DNA of 64,000 bases from Microbulbifer aggregans. Its GTDB lineage: Bacteria > Pseudomonadota > Gammaproteobacteria > Pseudomonadales > Cellvibrionaceae. The position numbers and the translations under genes were made by a program. Of this stretch, positions 9,788-19,470 are shown in pieces; position 1 is the stretch's first letter, and each line of letters starts with the position of its first letter. The DNA lies in the NCBI RefSeq assembly GCF_020524005.1, contig NZ_JAIVKK010000007.1, positions 206,279-270,278 on the forward strand. Direction: 5' to 3'. Below the pieces are notes generated by a model. The model was not told the origin of the DNA, searched no databases, and saw nothing but the letters and a program-made list of their open reading frames with translations.

Positions 9788-9985
9788 TCACTTTTACCCT
9801 TGTATGAAAAATATCGCGAGAAGAATGATCAGATCGCAGAATGATGCATACACTGGGAAAAGTTATGGTGACAGGCTGGTGAAGAGTTCAAGGCAACAAC
9901 ATGACAACACAGACACAACGAGAACATACGTACCAATTTAAAAATCTGCACCACAACTGAAAGAATCAAAGAATTTATGAAGCTT

Positions 9986-11107
9986 CTATGAAGCGCTGAT
10001 AGTTGCCTCCGGTTCGCCAGCTCGACCTGTAACTTTTAGTTTTCCATTGAACAACAACGAAGCCATGTTGACCTTCTTCACCACCAGATAGTGAAATAAA
10101 ACACCTACCACACAGGTTGCAAGAGCTGAAAGCATCATCCTGGCATTCATGGACATTCCAGCCTCTTGCAGCATCAGCAAAAACCAGGCAACCAGAGTAA
10201 AGTGAACGATGTATACCGTATAGGCCGACTGGGCCATTATGCGGACGATCCAAAAATCTTTATCGAGAAACCGCGCGGATACAGAAAACAGGAATAAGGA
10301 AATCGCGATTGCCACCGCGTATTTATAAAACAGGAGAATTCCATGCTGGACATGGGATTCTTTACTGATCACATCCAGGCTCAGGCCAACACTTTCCAGA
10401 TAAATAAGCCCAAAGACTATAGCCAAAGCAATGACACCCCACATCGGATATCCAGTATTGAATCGGACGTAGACATCCCGCCACAGGTACATAAATACCC
10501 CGAGTATAAAATAGGGAAAATACGTACTCGCTGACCAAATCGAATACCCATATAAATGGCTATACGGAATACTCCAGACAAAACCGGAAACCACAAACTT
10601 TTTAAATAAAATACAACCCAGAACAACAGCGGAAAACAGTGTAATTCTCGCTATTGTTAATGACATATACCGCGACAACCAGTGTACCGAGTTCCGTACA
10701 CACCGAACAACAAAGGCAAGTGGCAAGGTAAACATCAGTAAAACGATCAAAAACCAGGCGTGCTGCTGCCAGAATACCTCAAACTTGCTCTCTGCCCCTT
10801 CATTGGCATAGTAGGCCAGCATCCAGTCATTTGTGATCGGAACCAAAAAAGCTATACAGAACAGTGCCGGGGTCAGCAACATGATAGTTCGGCTTTTAAG
10901 AAACGAAAAACTGCCTTTCCGCTCCAGTAGCGACACCGAAAAATAGCCGGAAATGATAAAAAAGCAGGCCATCCTGAACGCCCCGGAAGCATCCCGAACG
11001 AAATCGTAATCGCCAGCTCCGGCATCCGCGTGAGCGGAGCGATAGAAGACCCCAAGAAAGAGCATAAATGCCCGTAAAAAATCCAAGTGGTATAAACGAC
11101 GATCCAT
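9986..11107 (-). CDS. Acyltransferase family 3 membrane protein
   Basis: A 373-residue polytopic protein with the Acyltransferase_3 (OpgC/OafA-like) N terminus MDRRLYHLDFLRAFM and about ten hydrophobic segments. These enzymes O-acylate glucans, lipopolysaccharide or other surface sugars from the cytoplasmic side. ATG 11107 is preferred over GTG 11116 because a GGTGGGGG site immediately precedes it. The gene is visibly richer in A+T than its flanks and stands alone between longer non-coding gaps, which suggests acquisition by transfer. The acceptor is unknown. Confidence 0.8.
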   Translation of the reverse strand: MDRRLYHLDFLRAFMLFLGVFYRSAHADAGAGDYDFVRDASGAFRMACFFIISGYFSVSLLERKGSFSFLKSRTIMLLTPALFCIAFLVPITNDWMLAYYANEGAESKFEVFWQQHAWFLIVLLMFTLPLAFVVRCVRNSVHWLSRYMSLTIARITLFSAVVLGCILFKKFVVSGFVWSIPYSHLYGYSIWSASTYFPYFILGVFMYLWRDVYVRFNTGYPMWGVIALAIVFGLIYLESVGLSLDVISKESHVQHGILLFYKYAVAIAISLFLFSVSARFLDKDFWIVRIMAQSAYTVYIVHFTLVAWFLLMLQEAGMSMNARMMLSALATCVVGVLFHYLVVKKVNMASLLFNGKLKVTGRAGEPEATISAS

Positions 11108-11331
11108 ATCCCCCACCAGCGTATGTTATTGAGAAAGACCGCTACCTATTGCCCCTGGCAGCCTTTTTCCTGTTTTCCCCTCTTATATAAGATTTAATCA
11201 CGCCGGCCAACAGGAAACCCGGGCTGGAACGGTTAAAGGGAAAATTTCACGCCGTTTAATTCAACCCCAGTAGAGGATATAGCCCACTAGAGCCAATCTA
11301 AAGACCCCAAGGGGTATGAGGAAATCGATAT

Positions 11332-12507
11332 CTACTCAGACAGGGCACCTGAACAGGCCCTAATAAACAATGCCTGGTAATCCTGCGCAGTAAGAGGGAC
11401 CGGATTGCTTGCGGCCGTAGGATCAGCCGCCGCCAGCTGCCCCACAAGTTCAGCCATTTCAATATCAATACCGATTTCGGCCAGGCTGTGCGGTATGCCC
11501 AATTCAGTACGTAGTTCAAGCACCCATTCGAGTACACCGCCGAACCCCTCGAGAGGCAGGTCGAGATAGCGCCCGAGCCGGTGCATTTTTTCCTGAATCG
11601 CTTTTTCATTCGCTTTCAGTACATAGGGCATCAGAATCGCATTCAGTAGCCCGTGATGCGCATCAAACAGCGCGCCAAGTGGATGTGCCAGCGCATGTAT
11701 GGCACCCAGACCCCGCTGGAATGCGGTAGCCCCCATACTGGAGGCCACCAGCATCTGCATACGCGCATCGAGATCACTGCCATCCGCGAACGCTTTCGGC
11801 AAGTTCACACTGATCAGTCGCATTGCCTCCAGCGCGATGCCTTCAGCCATGGGATGGAAATTGGGCGCGCACCAGGCTTCCAGGTTGTGGGAAAGCGCGT
11901 CCATTCCAGTGGCCGCAGTAATGTGCGGTGGTAATCCCACGGTCAGTTCCGGGTCCAGTAATACAAGCTCTGGCAGCATGCGCGGGTGGAAAATAATTTT
12001 TTTCAGCTTTGCCTGTTCGTCGGTAATGACCGAGGAACGCCCTACTTCTGATCCGGTACCCGCCGTGGTCGGCACAGCAATAACCGGAACCATTCCCGCA
12101 ACATTTACCCGCAGGTAATTTTCTCCCACATCTTCGAAATCCCAGATCGGATGCGTTTGTCCTACCATCAGGGCGATAGCCTTGCCAGCATCCAGAGCCG
12201 AGCCACCACCGAAGGCGATAACACCATCGCAGCCGTGCGCCCGAAATGTGGTTACGCCGTCGTGCACATTCTTGCCAGTCGGGTTGCCTTTGATTTCGCT
12301 GAAGACCGTCGTCGGTATACCCGCAGTCAGGCAGTTTTCCACAACTCGCTGCATCACTGGCAGTGCCGCCAGGCCGGGATCGGTGACCAGTAACGGCGTT
12401 GCCATTCCCATCTCCCTGCACAAGTTGGGCAACTCCGCTACTCGTCCGGCGCCGACGTGCATCGCAGTGGGGTAGTTCCAGTTGCAGGTAAAGCGCTTGT
12501 CACTCAT
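11332..12507 (-). CDS. Iron-containing alcohol dehydrogenase
   Basis: A 391-residue group III (iron-dependent) alcohol dehydrogenase. The NAD-binding GGGSALDAGKAIAL, the PTTAGTGSEVGRSSVI loop and metal-ligand region DALSHNLEAW ... HALAHPLGALFDAHHG are present. It is the last gene of a three-gene leftward operon, 9 bases after an aldehyde dehydrogenase and downstream of a gamma-glutamyl-amine-type glutamine synthetase. In that setting it could oxidise the hydroxyl of a gamma-glutamylated amino alcohol such as gamma-glutamyl-ethanolamide, supplying the aldehyde to its neighbour. The substrate is inference; the family call is firm. Confidence 0.85.
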   Translation of the reverse strand: MSDKRFTCNWNYPTAMHVGAGRVAELPNLCREMGMATPLLVTDPGLAALPVMQRVVENCLTAGIPTTVFSEIKGNPTGKNVHDGVTTFRAHGCDGVIAFGGGSALDAGKAIALMVGQTHPIWDFEDVGENYLRVNVAGMVPVIAVPTTAGTGSEVGRSSVITDEQAKLKKIIFHPRMLPELVLLDPELTVGLPPHITAATGMDALSHNLEAWCAPNFHPMAEGIALEAMRLISVNLPKAFADGSDLDARMQMLVASSMGATAFQRGLGAIHALAHPLGALFDAHHGLLNAILMPYVLKANEKAIQEKMHRLGRYLDLPLEGFGGVLEWVLELRTELGIPHSLAEIGIDIEMAELVGQLAAADPTAASNPVPLTAQDYQALFIRACSGALSE

Positions 12508-12516
12508 GTGTGCAGC

Positions 12517-13905
12517 CTAGGTCTCGCGTTTCAGATGAAAGGATTTTGGTCGCGTCACGTGTTCAAAACCAACACTCGACAGCGTGCAGCCACGGCCGGA
12601 ATTTTTCACGCCGGTCCACGCCAGTGCCGGATCCAGATAATCGCAACGGTTCAGGAATACCGTCCCGGTCTGCAGCCGATCCCCCAGGCTGACGGCCGCC
12701 TCTTCATCGCGGGAATAGATGGCGGCAGTCAATCCATATTCACTGTCATTCATCAGCGCCAGGGCCTGCTCATCGTCCGCCACTGCCATTACCCCCACAA
12801 CCGGGCCGAAGGACTCCTCATGCATGATACGCATACTGTGGGAAACATTGGTCAACAGTTGAGGGGCCATGTACGGACTGCCCCGCTGGTCCAATTCAAA
12901 CGCGCCGCCGTCAATGTGCGCCTGCGCCCCCTGAGTCACGGCCTCATCAATCTGGTCGCGAACAAAGTCTGCGGCGCTGGCCCGGATCAGAGGACCCAGG
13001 GTTGTTTCGGGATCATCCGGGCGCCCAAGGCGGTATCGGGCCACCAATGGCACGGCCTTCTGTACAAAGTCGTCAAACAGCGATTCATGCACATAGACGC
13101 GTTCGATCCCGCAACAGGACTGCCCCGAATTGAAAAAAGCACCATCGACTACCGACGCCACCGCGTGATCGATGTCTGCGTCGGCGCGGATGTAGGCCGG
13201 ATCTTTGCCTCCCAGTTCCAGCCCCAGGGAAAGAAACCGTCCTGCGGCCGCCGTCTCTATCGCAGCGCCACCCGCCACTGACCCGGTAAAAGCCACATGA
13301 TCCACATCGCCGTTGATAATAACCTGCTCAGCATCCCGGTGATCCAGATGCAGGAACTGGAAGACGCCTTCAGGAATCCCCACTTCGCGAAAAGCCTCCA
13401 CCAGGCGCTCTGCGCACAGGGGCGTTTGCGCCGAGTGTTTCAGTATCACACTGTTACCCGCCATTAATGCCGGCACCACCGCGTTGATCGCAGTGAGGTA
13501 GGGATAATTCCACGGCGCGATGACCAGCGAAGTGCCCAACGGCACCCGGCGGATAAAGCGGGTAAACCCGCGTTTGGCTGGCAGGGAAATATCCGCCAGC
13601 GCCATCTCTGCAATTTCCGCCATGTACCGGGCGCGCTCGGCAAGGCCGTCAATTTCTCCGGCGGCATAAGCAATTGGTCGCCCCATCTGCCAACAGATTT
13701 CCTCTGCCAATTGCGACTTTTTCTCCAGCAGCCACGCCACCGCGCCGTTGACCAGGGCCGCCTTTTGCACAACTGGCAACCGCGCCCAGGCAGGTTGGGC
13801 ACGTCGGGCGCGACTCAGGGTGTCCTGGATTTCATACTCGCCAGCAATTGGGCGCTCCGTATAGACACTGTTATCGATTGGCGAAATACAACGCAGCTTT
13901 TCCAT
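12517..13905 (-). CDS. NAD(P)-dependent aldehyde dehydrogenase
   Basis: A 462-residue aldehyde dehydrogenase. The substrate/cofactor region APWNYPYLTAINAVVPAL, the catalytic Glu motif LELGGKDPAYI and the catalytic Cys motif FNSGQSCCGIERVYV are intact, as is the C-terminal ESFGPVVGVM segment. An AGGGAAG ribosome-binding site precedes ATG 13905, and only 8 bases separate it from the glutamine-synthetase-like gene upstream. Its likely role is oxidation of a gamma-glutamyl-aminoaldehyde to the acid, as PuuC/PauC do in polyamine catabolism. Which amine feeds the route is not readable. Confidence 0.88.
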   Translation of the reverse strand: MEKLRCISPIDNSVYTERPIAGEYEIQDTLSRARRAQPAWARLPVVQKAALVNGAVAWLLEKKSQLAEEICWQMGRPIAYAAGEIDGLAERARYMAEIAEMALADISLPAKRGFTRFIRRVPLGTSLVIAPWNYPYLTAINAVVPALMAGNSVILKHSAQTPLCAERLVEAFREVGIPEGVFQFLHLDHRDAEQVIINGDVDHVAFTGSVAGGAAIETAAAGRFLSLGLELGGKDPAYIRADADIDHAVASVVDGAFFNSGQSCCGIERVYVHESLFDDFVQKAVPLVARYRLGRPDDPETTLGPLIRASAADFVRDQIDEAVTQGAQAHIDGGAFELDQRGSPYMAPQLLTNVSHSMRIMHEESFGPVVGVMAVADDEQALALMNDSEYGLTAAIYSRDEEAAVSLGDRLQTGTVFLNRCDYLDPALAWTGVKNSGRGCTLSSVGFEHVTRPKSFHLKRET

Positions 13906-13913
13906 ATCTTCCC

Positions 13914-15371
13914 TTAAATGATTTCAAAGTAGCGCTGCAATTCCCAATCACTGATATGCCGGCGGAACTCCCGTTCTTCCCATTCGCGGCTAGCAGCAAA
14001 GTGCTCGACAAACGCATCGCCGAACAGGTCGCGGGCCGCCTCGGACTGTTTCAGGCGCTGGGCTGCATCCCACAGGGTGCGCGGCAGGGCCAGCTCCGGC
14101 GGTTGGGTATCCGCATAGGCATTTCCCTGCACCGGCGGGCCCGGCTGCCACTGCTGTTCGATACCGTAAAGCCCGGATCCAAGGGCTACGGCCAATGCCA
14201 GATACGGGTTGGCGTCTGCAGCACCCAGGCGGTATTCCTGCCGCTGGGACTTGTCACTGCCGGGAATCACCCGCAGTGCGGCGGTGCGGTTTTCCACCCC
14301 CCAGGTCGCGTCCGTGGGCGCCCAGAAGCCGGGGATCATGCGCCGGTAACTGTTAATGGTCGGTGCCACCAGGCACAAAAACTCGGGCATCAGGCGCTGT
14401 TGCCCTGCGAGAAACTGACGCTGGGTTTCGCTCATAGTGTGGGGTTGGTCGCCATCAAAAAATGCCGAGCGATTGCCATCTCGCTGGCGCAGGGAGAGGT
14501 GGATATGCCCGCTCTGGCCGGGCCAGTCGTTGGACCACTTGGCCATAAACGTTGCCATCAGCCCGCGGCGCTCGGCGAGAATCTTGATAAAGGTTTTGAA
14601 CAGGGCCGCCTTGTCTGCCGCCGCCCCGACGTTATCCACCGTAATGGCCGCTTCCAGTACCCCCGGCCCGGTTTCCGTGTGCAGCCCCTCGATGGGAAAG
14701 TCCATTCGCTCGGCCAGTTCAAGGATCTCGTGGTAGAGATCCGCATGCACGGAATTGCGGATCATGGAATAGCCGAACCAGCCCGGCGTAAAGGGCTTCA
14801 GGTTGCGGAAGCCTTTGGCGCGGGCGCTGTCCGGGGTTTCCTCGAACATGAAGAATTCGTACTCAAGGGCCCCATAGGGAACGAAACCGGCCTGTTCACA
14901 GCGCTCGATCACCCGCCGCAGCAGGGCCCTGGGACACACCGCCTCCGCCGCGCCGGAAAACTCGGCGAGAAACAGCAACATACCATTTTCGAAAGGTACC
15001 TCCCGGCAGGTTTCCGGCAGAATCCGCACTGGCGCATCCGGGTAGCCGGTGTGCCACCCGGTATAGCGGGTGTTGTCGTAGAGCTGGTCCTGAACATCCC
15101 AACCCAGTACCACATCGCAAAAGGCGAAGCCGTGTTCGAGCGCCGAGAAGAACTTCTCGCGGCTCATATATTTGCCGCGCATGATGCCGTCGTTATCGAA
15201 CAGGCCCACCTTCACATGGCTCAATCCACGGGCCTCAACGATCCGTTTGGCGTCTGCCACGCTGGATACCTGACGCGGCGCGAGCGACGCACTGGCAGTT
15301 CCGGACTGGGCCGGCATGGGGGAAGAAGATGAGAGAGAAGCTGACGAAGGCAGCTCCGTGGATTCGTCCAT
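13914..15371 (-). CDS. Glutamine synthetase family: gamma-glutamyl-amine synthetase
   Basis: A 485-residue protein of the GlnA superfamily (PuuA/PauA/IpuC-like), with a Ser/Pro-rich N-terminal extension of about 35 residues. Landmarks are FDNDGIMRGKYMSREKF, the ATP/glutamate-binding SGHIHLSLR and NRTAALRVIPG motifs. It opens an operon with an aldehyde dehydrogenase and an Fe-alcohol dehydrogenase, which argues for ATP-dependent ligation of glutamate to an amine in catabolism and against ammonia assimilation. No gamma-glutamyl hydrolase (PuuD) or amine permease is nearby, so the pathway must use genes elsewhere. An AAGGAA site lies 8 bases before ATG 15371. Confidence 0.85.
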   Translation of the reverse strand: MDESTELPSSASLSSSSPMPAQSGTASASLAPRQVSSVADAKRIVEARGLSHVKVGLFDNDGIMRGKYMSREKFFSALEHGFAFCDVVLGWDVQDQLYDNTRYTGWHTGYPDAPVRILPETCREVPFENGMLLFLAEFSGAAEAVCPRALLRRVIERCEQAGFVPYGALEYEFFMFEETPDSARAKGFRNLKPFTPGWFGYSMIRNSVHADLYHEILELAERMDFPIEGLHTETGPGVLEAAITVDNVGAAADKAALFKTFIKILAERRGLMATFMAKWSNDWPGQSGHIHLSLRQRDGNRSAFFDGDQPHTMSETQRQFLAGQQRLMPEFLCLVAPTINSYRRMIPGFWAPTDATWGVENRTAALRVIPGSDKSQRQEYRLGAADANPYLALAVALGSGLYGIEQQWQPGPPVQGNAYADTQPPELALPRTLWDAAQRLKQSEAARDLFGDAFVEHFAASREWEEREFRRHISDWELQRYFEII

Positions 15372-15520
15372 GTGCGGGTTCCTTTATTCTGACTGTCCGG
15401 TGTCCTGAAACCCCACAGGCAATACCGGGAACATTCCGTATTCCACAGCATAGTCAATTTACCGCAGCCCGCCGGCTGCACGCCCAGCCTGATCAAAATT
15501 CAACCAGAGCGATAGAGACC

Positions 15521-15549
15521 TATGTTAGTAACCACTCTGGGTATATAAT
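15521..15549 (+). promoter_or_regulatory. Putative sigma-70 promoter of ppa
   Basis: A perfect TATAAT occurs at 15544-15549, 43 bases upstream of the ppa start. The -35 region 17 bases before it (15521-15526, TATGTT) is weak. The -10 match and its position are the only evidence. Confidence 0.45.
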
Positions 15550-15591
15550 CCGCGCTCCAAATTTTCGATCACACACAAGTCAGGACCAGCA

Positions 15592-16128
15592 ATGAGCTTC
15601 GACAAGGTTTCCCCAGGTAAAGACCTGCCCAACGATATCAACGTAATCATCGAGATCCCGGCCAACCACGATCCGATCAAGTACGAAGTCGACAAGGATG
15701 CAGACGCGGTATTCGTAGACCGTTTCGTTGCCACCCCGATGTTCTACCCGGCCAACTACGGCTACGTACCCCAGACCCTGTCTGAAGACGGTGACCCCCT
15801 GGACGTACTGGTAGTAGCGCCTTACCCGGTAATGGTTGGTTCCGTAATCCGCTCCCGCGTGATCGGCGTACTGAACATGACCGACGAATCCGGTGTAGAC
15901 GCCAAGCTGCTGGCGGTACCGCACACCAAGCTGACCAAGCTGTACGATCACGTCAACGAAATCGGCGACCTGCCGGAGCTGCTGCTCAAGCAGATCGAGC
16001 ACTACTTCGAAAACTACAAAGCCCTGGAAGCAGGCAAGTGGGTAAAAGTAGACGGCTGGGCCGATGCTGATGCCGCGCGCAAAGAAGTTATGGCTTCCCG
16101 CGAGCGTTACCTGAAAGAAGAAGGCTGA
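15592..16128 (+). CDS. ppa: Inorganic pyrophosphatase
   Basis: A 178-residue family I soluble inorganic pyrophosphatase that hydrolyses PPi to phosphate in the cytoplasm and pulls biosynthetic reactions forward. The signature [10 protein letters not shown] carries the metal-binding aspartates, and the family landmarks [17 protein letters not shown] and [12 protein letters not shown] are intact. Length and sequence are typical. It is monocistronic, with a good -10 box upstream and a strong terminator directly downstream. Strong codon bias fits a highly expressed gene. Confidence 0.97.
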   Translation: MSFDKVSPGKDLPNDINVIIEIPANHDPIKYEVDKDADAVFVDRFVATPMFYPANYGYVPQTLSEDGDPLDVLVVAPYPVMVGSVIRSRVIGVLNMTDESGVDAKLLAVPHTKLTKLYDHVNEIGDLPELLLKQIEHYFENYKALEAGKWVKVDGWADADAARKEVMASRERYLKEEG

Positions 16129-16143
16129 TCGCCCGACTCTTTT

Positions 16144-16175
16144 TAAAAAAGCCGGCCATGTGCCGGCTTTTTTTA
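16144..16175 (+). terminator. Rho-independent terminator of ppa
   Basis: AAAAAAGCCGGC, loop CATGT, then GCCGGCTTTTTTT: a perfect GC stem followed by a T run, 16 bases after the ppa stop codon. Confidence 0.92.
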
Positions 16176-16328
16176 TGCCTGAAAAAATTTCGACGTTCTG
16201 TCGGGAATTCTCCATATCTGGCGTTCACATTTATACAGGTCTCGGCCGCGACATATTCCTCGTGCGCCGAAACCTGTGCTTTGACGTAAGAAATCGCCAA
16301 TTCAAATAACAATAGAATGGAGAAACCC

Positions 16329-18926
16329 ATGCAACGATCGCGCTCGCACACTTTTCAGAAATCCCTCCTGGCCAGTGCAATTGCGCTGCTACCCATAGCG
16401 TTACAGGCACAGGATACAGCCAGCGATGGCAACACCGTTGAAGAAGTTGTGGTTACCGGTATTCGCGGTGCCCTGCAGCAATCATTGGATGTAAAGCGCG
16501 ATGCAACGTCTATCGTCGATGCCATCAGCTCTGAAGACATCGGCAAATTCCCCGATAAGAACGTCGCCGATTCCCTGCAACGAATCCCAGGCATTTCCGT
16601 AGATCGCATCTGGGGGGAAGGCCGTGATATTTTCGTGCGCGGTACCGACAGCACGCTGAACCGTACACTGATGAACGGCCAGAACGTCGCCTCCGCATAC
16701 TGGTGGGCCAACGACAACCCCAGCCGCGGTTTCAACTATTCCATTCTCGCTTCCGAGCTGGTCTCTGCACTGGAAGTATATAAAAGCCCGGAAGCCCGCC
16801 ACGATGAGGGCAGCATCGGCGGTATGGTGAATGTACTTACCCGCAAACCGATGGATCTCGACCCGATGACCATCAACTTATCCACAGAGGGCGTTTACAG
16901 CGAGCTGCCCGACAAATGGGATCCACAGGTTTCCGGTCTGGTGAGCTGGAAAAATGAGGCCGAAACCTTCGGTCTGCTGGCTTCATTCAACAGCCAGCAG
17001 CGCACCATGCGCCGCGATGGTCTGGAAGTTTTCCCCACCAACGATCTTTACGATGTAACGGACCAGAACGGCAATGTCACCGAAGACGTGTATGTGCCCT
17101 GGGGTGGTGGTTCGGCCATCTTTCAGCAGGATCGCCAGCGCGATACCGCAAATGTCACCCTGCAGTTCCGCCCGAATGATCGCTGGGATCTGGCCATGAA
17201 CTATGTCGGTTCCGACATGGATATGGATAACAGCAACCAGAATTACCTGTTTGTGGCCGGTGGCTACAAGATTCCCAATGGCGATGCAGTAACAGATCCC
17301 GTATTTATCCCCACCAGCGACGGTTATCAGGCTCTGGTCGGCGGTGTTTTTGAAAATGCGGACAGCATCGGTGTCGCGGACGAGCCCATCGTGCGTGAGT
17401 CCTTTGTGGAATCGGAAGTCGTTGACCTGTCTGGTGACTACGAAGGTGATTCCTGGCAATTGCACCTGCAAGCAGGTAATACCACAGCCGAGGGTGGCAG
17501 CACACTGGACCGTAACTACTGGTTTGAAGGTAATGCCGCGGAAGACCTGAACTTCGGGCCCAGCACCAACGAATTCAGTTTCCCGGGTATTGATACCCTG
17601 GACGGCTCTGCACTGCACTTGAACGCCGCCAACCTGCGCGACTGGGTACGGGTCATGGAAGACGAGGAAACCTACTTCCAGGCCGACGCCAGCTTCGATG
17701 TACAAGTGGGTTTTATCACTTCGATCAAAACCGGCCTCAAGCTGCGTGACCACACCATCGAGAACAACCGCCAGAATGGCTCCGTGGACGTGAATAACCC
17801 GGCTATTGCCGATCAGGTTGCTGCCCTGAACGCCATTACTCTCGCGGATGTCTCGCGAGGGGCCAGCCCAAGCTTGCATGGAGAAGGCGCAACCAGCGGC
17901 TCTCTCACCCAGTACGCCTTCCTGGACAAGGGGCTCGCCCGCGAGAAAGTGGACAGCATTCTCGATAGCGGAGCCATGACTTACTCGGAAGACCAGAGAG
18001 CCTACTACAAGATCAACGAAGATATTACCGCAGCCTATGCACAGGCCGAGTTCGAAAATGGTCCGCTACGCGGTAATTTCGGTGTTCGCCTGGTGGAAAC
18101 GGATCAGACCTCTCACGCTTACATTGATGGCGCACGCGGATCTGTCAGCCGCAGCTACCGCGAGGCCCTGCCCAGCGTCAACGTCATCTACGATCTCTCG
18201 GAAGAGATAATCCTGCGCGCGGCAGCATCCCGGGCCATGGCTCGTCCGACGTTCCAAAACCTGAGTTCCAATATCGTCATCAATGCCACCAGCGGCACTG
18301 CTACCGCAGGCAACCCCATGCTGGACCCGATCTTTGCCGACCAGTTTGAGTTCGGCGCCGAATGGTATTTCGGTGATGCCAGCCTGCTCGCCGCGACTTA
18401 CTTTAACAAGGCGTTGAGCACCTTTGTTTTTCAAAACACCCAAGTCGAAGAAATCGACGGTCAGAGTATCAACGTTACCCGCCCGTATAACGCGGACGAT
18501 GGCGCGGATATTCAGGGTATCGAACTGCAGGTGCAGCACGACTTCGGCAGCGGCTTCGGTGTACTCGGCAACTATACCTGGACTGACGCCAAGGTGCCGG
18601 ATTCCAAGCTGGAACTGCCGGGTAACTCCCGCGACCAGTTCAACGCCTCCGGCTATTACGAAAACGACGTGGTAAGCCTGCGCCTGTCTTACAACATGCG
18701 CTCCGAATCCTACGGCGGCCTCACTTCCGGCTCCCAGCTGGTCACGGATAAATACGACCAGTGGGATGCCACCGCCAACTGGATGGCGAGCGAAAACGTG
18801 GATGTTTTCTTGACCGCGGTGAACCTCACCAACGAAATCATCTACATGCGCACCGCCGACGGCATTCCAGTGGGCTTTTACGAAAACGGTCCTCGCTACA
18901 GCCTGGGCGCGCGCTTGTCGTTCTAA
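16329..18926 (+). CDS. TonB-dependent receptor, no STN domain (paralogue of the receptor at 21.3 kb)
   Basis: An 865-residue outer-membrane receptor of the large TonB-Xanth-Caul type. It has a signal peptide ending near LQAQD, a TonB box region EEVVVTGIRGA, a plug with SSEDIGKFPDKNVADSLQR, and a barrel ending in Phe (LGARLSF). ATG 16329 is chosen because GGAG lies 6 bases before it; ATG 16317 overlaps that site. It shares long stretches with the receptor at 21295-24237 (for example YWWANDNPSRGFNY) but lacks that protein's N-terminal signalling domain. The substrate is unknown; related receptors often carry oligosaccharides or siderophores. Confidence 0.88.
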   Translation: MQRSRSHTFQKSLLASAIALLPIALQAQDTASDGNTVEEVVVTGIRGALQQSLDVKRDATSIVDAISSEDIGKFPDKNVADSLQRIPGISVDRIWGEGRDIFVRGTDSTLNRTLMNGQNVASAYWWANDNPSRGFNYSILASELVSALEVYKSPEARHDEGSIGGMVNVLTRKPMDLDPMTINLSTEGVYSELPDKWDPQVSGLVSWKNEAETFGLLASFNSQQRTMRRDGLEVFPTNDLYDVTDQNGNVTEDVYVPWGGGSAIFQQDRQRDTANVTLQFRPNDRWDLAMNYVGSDMDMDNSNQNYLFVAGGYKIPNGDAVTDPVFIPTSDGYQALVGGVFENADSIGVADEPIVRESFVESEVVDLSGDYEGDSWQLHLQAGNTTAEGGSTLDRNYWFEGNAAEDLNFGPSTNEFSFPGIDTLDGSALHLNAANLRDWVRVMEDEETYFQADASFDVQVGFITSIKTGLKLRDHTIENNRQNGSVDVNNPAIADQVAALNAITLADVSRGASPSLHGEGATSGSLTQYAFLDKGLAREKVDSILDSGAMTYSEDQRAYYKINEDITAAYAQAEFENGPLRGNFGVRLVETDQTSHAYIDGARGSVSRSYREALPSVNVIYDLSEEIILRAAASRAMARPTFQNLSSNIVINATSGTATAGNPMLDPIFADQFEFGAEWYFGDASLLAATYFNKALSTFVFQNTQVEEIDGQSINVTRPYNADDGADIQGIELQVQHDFGSGFGVLGNYTWTDAKVPDSKLELPGNSRDQFNASGYYENDVVSLRLSYNMRSESYGGLTSGSQLVTDKYDQWDATANWMASENVDVFLTAVNLTNEIIYMRTADGIPVGFYENGPRYSLGARLSF

Positions 18927-18960
18927 CCTTCCCCCATCAGCATCGAGCTGTCACCTTTTC

Positions 18961-18987
18961 AGGCGCCCAACTGGGCGCCTTTTTTAT
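18961..18987 (+). terminator. Rho-independent terminator after TonB receptor gene
   Basis: AGGCGCCCA, loop ACT, GGGCGCC then TTTTTTATT: a strong GC stem with T tail about 35 bases past the receptor stop. Confidence 0.9.
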
Positions 18988-19047
18988 TGGCCCGAATGAT
19001 GATGTACTCTTCGCAGCCACCACTTCCCACTCGAGAGTGCCCGAACA

Positions 19048-19470
19048 ATGCATGTGCAACTCATATCCGCCGCTGACGATGTAATCGCCGCAGCAAAATT
19101 ACTGCTGCAACTCCGCCCCCAATTTGACATGAGCGGATTGGTTGCACAAATTCATAAACAGCAGGCATCGGGGTACCGATTGGCCGCCGCGAGTAAAAAT
19201 GGTGAGTTAGTGTGCGTGGCCGGTTTTGTAGTCAGCGAAAAACTGGCGTGGGGGAAACATATTTATGTGGATGACCTGGTGAGCGACGAACAGTATCGCT
19301 CCCACGGTGCAGGCAGCCTGTTGATCAACTGGCTTAGAGAATACGGGAAGGAGATAGGTTGCACCCAGATACATCTGGATTCCGGCGTACAGCGTTTTCC
19401 CGCACACCGGTTTTATCTTCGCGAAGGCTTCAATATCGCCAGCCATCACTTTTCCACGGAAATTTCCTGA
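19048..19470 (+). CDS. GNAT family N-acetyltransferase
   Basis: A 140-residue GNAT-fold acetyltransferase. The acetyl-CoA-binding motif A is seen in VSDEQYRSHGAGSLLINWLREY and the C-terminal HRFYLREGFNIASHHF is typical. The acceptor is unknown. No clear Shine-Dalgarno precedes ATG 19048. Its 3' end overlaps the converging fecR-like gene by 25 bases. Confidence 0.8.
   Translation: MHVQLISAADDVIAAAKLLLQLRPQFDMSGLVAQIHKQQASGYRLAAASKNGELVCVAGFVVSEKLAWGKHIYVDDLVSDEQYRSHGAGSLLINWLREYGKEIGCTQIHLDSGVQRFPAHRFYLREGFNIASHHFSTEIS

Noticed and set aside
13848..15332. 494-codon open frame on the plus strand across the glutamine synthetase-like gene
   Set aside because: It is antisense to a clearly conserved enzyme, has no recognisable domain and arises from GC-rich codon bias.
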